From NCBI GenBank assembly GCA_027030245.1, contig JALVFE010000025.1:62001-126000 (forward strand): a stretch of 64,000 nt of DNA. Direction: 5' to 3'. The translations under genes were made by a program, and so were the position numbers. This document shows, one piece after another, positions 62,176 through 64,000 of the stretch. Each line of letters begins with the position of its first letter. Position 1 is the first letter of the stretch. A model generated the notes under the pieces. It saw only the letters and a program-made list of their open reading frames with translations. It was not told the DNA's origin and did not search any database. This stretch comes from Melioribacteraceae bacterium. Lineage in GTDB: Bacteria > Bacteroidota > Ignavibacteria > Ignavibacteriales > Melioribacteraceae.

Positions 62176-62420
62176 TTTATATCTATGCTGCATTTATAAT
62201 TTTAGCGGTGTTTTTTGCGGTTTTAAGAGGTTTGCTCGGGCCAACAACTTCGGACAGGGTAGTTGCATTGGATAATCTCACAACAATTTCAACCGCCGGC
62301 TTGGTTTTACTTGGATTTGTTTTTCAACGGTTTATATATATTGATGTTTCTCTGATTTACGGCGTACTTTCCTTTGTTGGAGTTTTAACAATCGCGCGGT
62401 ATTTGGAAGGTGGATTATGA
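62172..62420 (+). CDS. mnhF: Mrp antiporter subunit MnhF
   Basis: A protein of 82 residues with three membrane helices. 'LRGLLGPTTSDRVVALDNLT' is the MrpF signature. It overlaps mnhE and mnhG by 4 bases each (ATGA). Confidence 0.93.
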   Translation: MIYIYAAFIILAVFFAVLRGLLGPTTSDRVVALDNLTTISTAGLVLLGFVFQRFIYIDVSLIYGVLSFVGVLTIARYLEGGL

Positions 62421-62755
62421 TTTTGAATATATTAGGAAACGTTTTAATCACAATAGGTGTGATTTTCCTTTTTCTCGGAGCGCTTGGTATTTTCCGCATG
62501 CCCGATGTTTATTCAAGAATGCAAGCGGGAACCAAAGCTACTACGCTCGGAGCGCTTAGTACGGTTATCGGAGTGGGAATACTTCAACCCGAATGGTTTT
62601 GGAAAACATTGCTTATAGCTATTTTTATTGCTATTTCCAATCCTATCAGCTCACATGCACTTGCGCGCGGAAGTCATAAAATAGGGATTAAGCCTTTTAT
62701 GAAAAAAGAGGGCTTGGACAGCTACGAGAACGTTAGCATTGAGGAGGAAAAGTAA
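62417..62755 (+). CDS. mnhG: Mrp antiporter subunit MnhG
   Basis: A protein of 112 residues with three membrane helices. 'LGALGIFRMPDVYSRMQAGT' and 'KATTLGALSTVIGVGIL' are the MrpG signature. The C-terminal tail is charged. It shares one base with the next gene. Confidence 0.94.
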   Translation: MILNILGNVLITIGVIFLFLGALGIFRMPDVYSRMQAGTKATTLGALSTVIGVGILQPEWFWKTLLIAIFIAISNPISSHALARGSHKIGIKPFMKKEGLDSYENVSIEEEK

Positions 62756-63003
62756 TGAGCTGGCTGATGATAATTGTTGTTGTTTTGTCCGTAGTATTAA
62801 TCATCGCCGCATTGTTTGCCGTTTATCAGAAAGATTTATTGTTAGCGGTTATCGGCACTTCGGCGGTTTCGGTTGTTCTTTCCGTGTTGTTTTATATTTT
62901 ACAAGCACCGGATGTGGCTTTAACCGAAGCGGCAATCGGCGTGGCATTAACAACAATTATTTTTGTGATTACAATTAAAAAAACCAAAAGGTTTGAAGAA
63001 TGA
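62755..63003 (+). CDS. Stand-alone DUF4040 subunit of the Mrp antiporter (MrpA C-terminal or MnhB-like piece)
   Basis: A protein of 82 residues with three hydrophobic helices. 'YILQAPDVALTEAAIGVALT' is the DUF4040 motif, which in Bacillus lies within the C-terminal part of MrpA. Here it is a separate small gene, as in the split Mrp and Mbh-type complexes of several other bacteria and archaea. It overlaps mnhB by 4 bases. Confidence 0.88.
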   Translation: MSWLMIIVVVLSVVLIIAALFAVYQKDLLLAVIGTSAVSVVLSVLFYILQAPDVALTEAAIGVALTTIIFVITIKKTKRFEE

Positions 63004-63680
63004 GAAAGGTAATTGCAATTCTTTTGTTAATAATAATCGGATATTATTCGATTGACACTATTTTAAAAATTCCTTTTGGCGAGGGTGTTAAAGGAGTAGG
63101 GAAACACTATTTGGAATCAACAATTAAAGAAACGGGCGCAGTAAATTCGGTTACAGCTATTGTTGTAAGTTACAGAGGTTTCGATACTCTGGGTGAAGTT
63201 ACGGTCTTGTTTTTGGCTGCAACCGGTTTGGGAGCAATACTCTACGATAAAAAAGGAAAAAAACGCTCTTTGCAAAATGCTAGTCTTATTGTAAAAACAT
63301 CTTCAAAAATAATTTATCCGTTAATAGCTTTACTCGGGGCTTACGTTTTCGTTCACGGACATTTAACTCCAGGTGGAGGTTTTCAAGGCGGAGCAATTAT
63401 CGCAACGGGCGTTCTGCTTATGTTTATTTCTTACAGATCATTCGAAACTAATCATAAAGCTTTAAGCATTATAGAATCCCTTGCGGGAATGACTTTCGTT
63501 ACAATAGGCTTTGCCGGATTAATTTACGGAACGTCGTTTCTGCAAAATATTTTACCTTTCGGGATTCCCGGGGAATTGTTCAGCGCCGGAATAATCCCGT
63601 TGATTTACGTTGCGGTCGGTTTTAAAGTGGGAGCCGAATTAACCGCATTATTGGATAACTTATTAAAAACGATTAAGTAA
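63000..63680 (+). CDS. mnhB: Mrp antiporter subunit MnhB with N-terminal MbhE-like segment
   Basis: A protein of 226 residues. The first part (about 1-80) has 'AVNSVTAIVVSYRGFDTLGE', the motif found at the MrpA C-terminus or in MbhE. The second part (about 92-226) is the MnhB domain with 'YVFVHGHLTPGGGFQGGAII'. The two parts are fused in one protein here. Six or more membrane helices are visible. Confidence 0.92.
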   Translation: MRKVIAILLLIIIGYYSIDTILKIPFGEGVKGVGKHYLESTIKETGAVNSVTAIVVSYRGFDTLGEVTVLFLAATGLGAILYDKKGKKRSLQNASLIVKTSSKIIYPLIALLGAYVFVHGHLTPGGGFQGGAIIATGVLLMFISYRSFETNHKALSIIESLAGMTFVTIGFAGLIYGTSFLQNILPFGIPGELFSAGIIPLIYVAVGFKVGAELTALLDNLLKTIK

Positions 63681-63681
63681 A

Positions 63682-64000
63682 ATGATTTATTACATAACAT
63701 CGATTTTACTTGTATTAATTGGTATGTACGCCGTTTTGGTTAAGAAAAACCTTATTAAAATCGTAATAGGTTTATCGATTGTTGACAATGGCATACATTT
63801 GTTATTAATCGCCATCGGTTATGTTAAAAACGGAACAGCTCCCATTTTTTCCAAAGCCGGTTTGCAACCGAACCAAATGGTTGATCCGGTTCCGCAAGCG
63901 CTGGTGTTGACGGCAATTGTTATCGGTCTGGCTGTAACGGCGGTTGCGCTATCGTTGATAATCAGATTGTACGATCATCATAAAACTTTAAATATTAATA
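63682..64000 (+). CDS. mnhC: Mrp antiporter subunit MnhC (NuoK-like), partial
   Basis: The gene starts at ATG 63682, one base after mnhB, and runs off the right edge after 106 codons. 'VKKNLIKIVIGLSIVDNGIH' and 'VDPVPQALVLTAIVIGLAVT' identify the MnhC/NuoK family. The NuoL/N-like MnhD and MnhA subunits would be expected beyond the window. Confidence 0.93.
   Translation, partial: MIYYITSILLVLIGMYAVLVKKNLIKIVIGLSIVDNGIHLLLIAIGYVKNGTAPIFSKAGLQPNQMVDPVPQALVLTAIVIGLAVTAVALSLIIRLYDHHKTLNIN

Noticed and set aside
1-64000. CRISPR arrays, tRNA or rRNA genes, insertion sequences, prophage
   Set aside because: No regular spaced repeats, no transposase or integrase reading frames and no RNA gene signatures were seen.

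Overview
The window is AT-rich and densely coded. It is dominated by one very large flagellar and chemotaxis cluster that runs on the minus strand from about 61.4 kb down to 10.0 kb. Lineage is inferred from content. A CarboxypepD_reg-type TonB-dependent receptor paired with a DUF4249-like lipoprotein is a Bacteroidota trait. Full L and P rings mark a Gram-negative envelope. Flagella are unusual in Bacteroidota but occur in Ignavibacteria-type members, so an Ignavibacteriota-like bacterium is my best guess.

Layout. (1) 1-4155 minus: a partial PEGA/propeller lipoprotein, a DUF4249-like lipoprotein and its TonB-dependent receptor. (2) 4232-9897 minus: an OPT-family transporter, a tripeptidyl-peptidase-II-like secreted subtilase and a membrane protein, probably a peptide-use operon. 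(3) 10006-18072 minus: a PAS histidine kinase, an unknown protein, two receiver proteins, a first stator pair (MotB, MotA), a REC-Hpt protein, CsrA, FliW and a second stator pair. (4) 18072-27652 minus: hook-filament junction (FlgL, FlgK), FlgN, FlgJ with a transglycosylase domain, rings (FlgI, FlgH, FlgA), rod (FlgG, FlgF) and three poorly known proteins. (5) 27653-40914 minus: a degenerate histidine kinase, two HDOD proteins, FliA, FlhG, FlhF, the export gate (FlhA, FlhB, FliR, FliQ, FliP, FliO), the switch (FliN, FliM) and FliL. (6) 41135-53680 minus: FlgE, a TIGR02530-type protein, FlgD, a very long FliK, a MotE-like protein, FliJ, FliI, FliH, FliG, FliF, FliE, a small unknown protein, FlgC and FlgB. 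(7) 53798-61350 minus: a small unknown protein, CheB, CheA with two Hpt domains, a CheZ-like protein, CheY, a second receiver protein, CheR and a HEAT-repeat protein. (8) 61687-64000 plus: the start of an Mrp-type Na+/H+ antiporter operon (MnhE, F, G, DUF4040, B and partial C).

How it works together. Almost everything needed for the basal body, hook, export apparatus, switch and two motors is here, with sigma-28 (FliA), CsrA and FliW for regulation and a core chemotaxis pathway. Flagellin, the cap FliD, FliS, FlgM, CheW and methyl-accepting proteins are not in the window and must lie elsewhere if the system is complete. Genes are packed with overlapping starts and stops, so long operons are likely. 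A good sigma-28-type promoter precedes the chemotaxis operon, weaker sigma-54-like sites precede flgB and fliL, and flgE has a structured leader.

The least ordinary items are: a histidine kinase whose phospho-accepting His is Glu and whose ATP-binding boxes are eroded; a receiver protein carrying a dimerisation/phosphotransfer helix pair with no kinase domain; a 145-base overlap of the second motA and motB; a recent Hpt duplication in cheA; the flgE leader with two abutting hairpins and a CsrA-like box; and a set of small unknown genes embedded in the flagellar operons.
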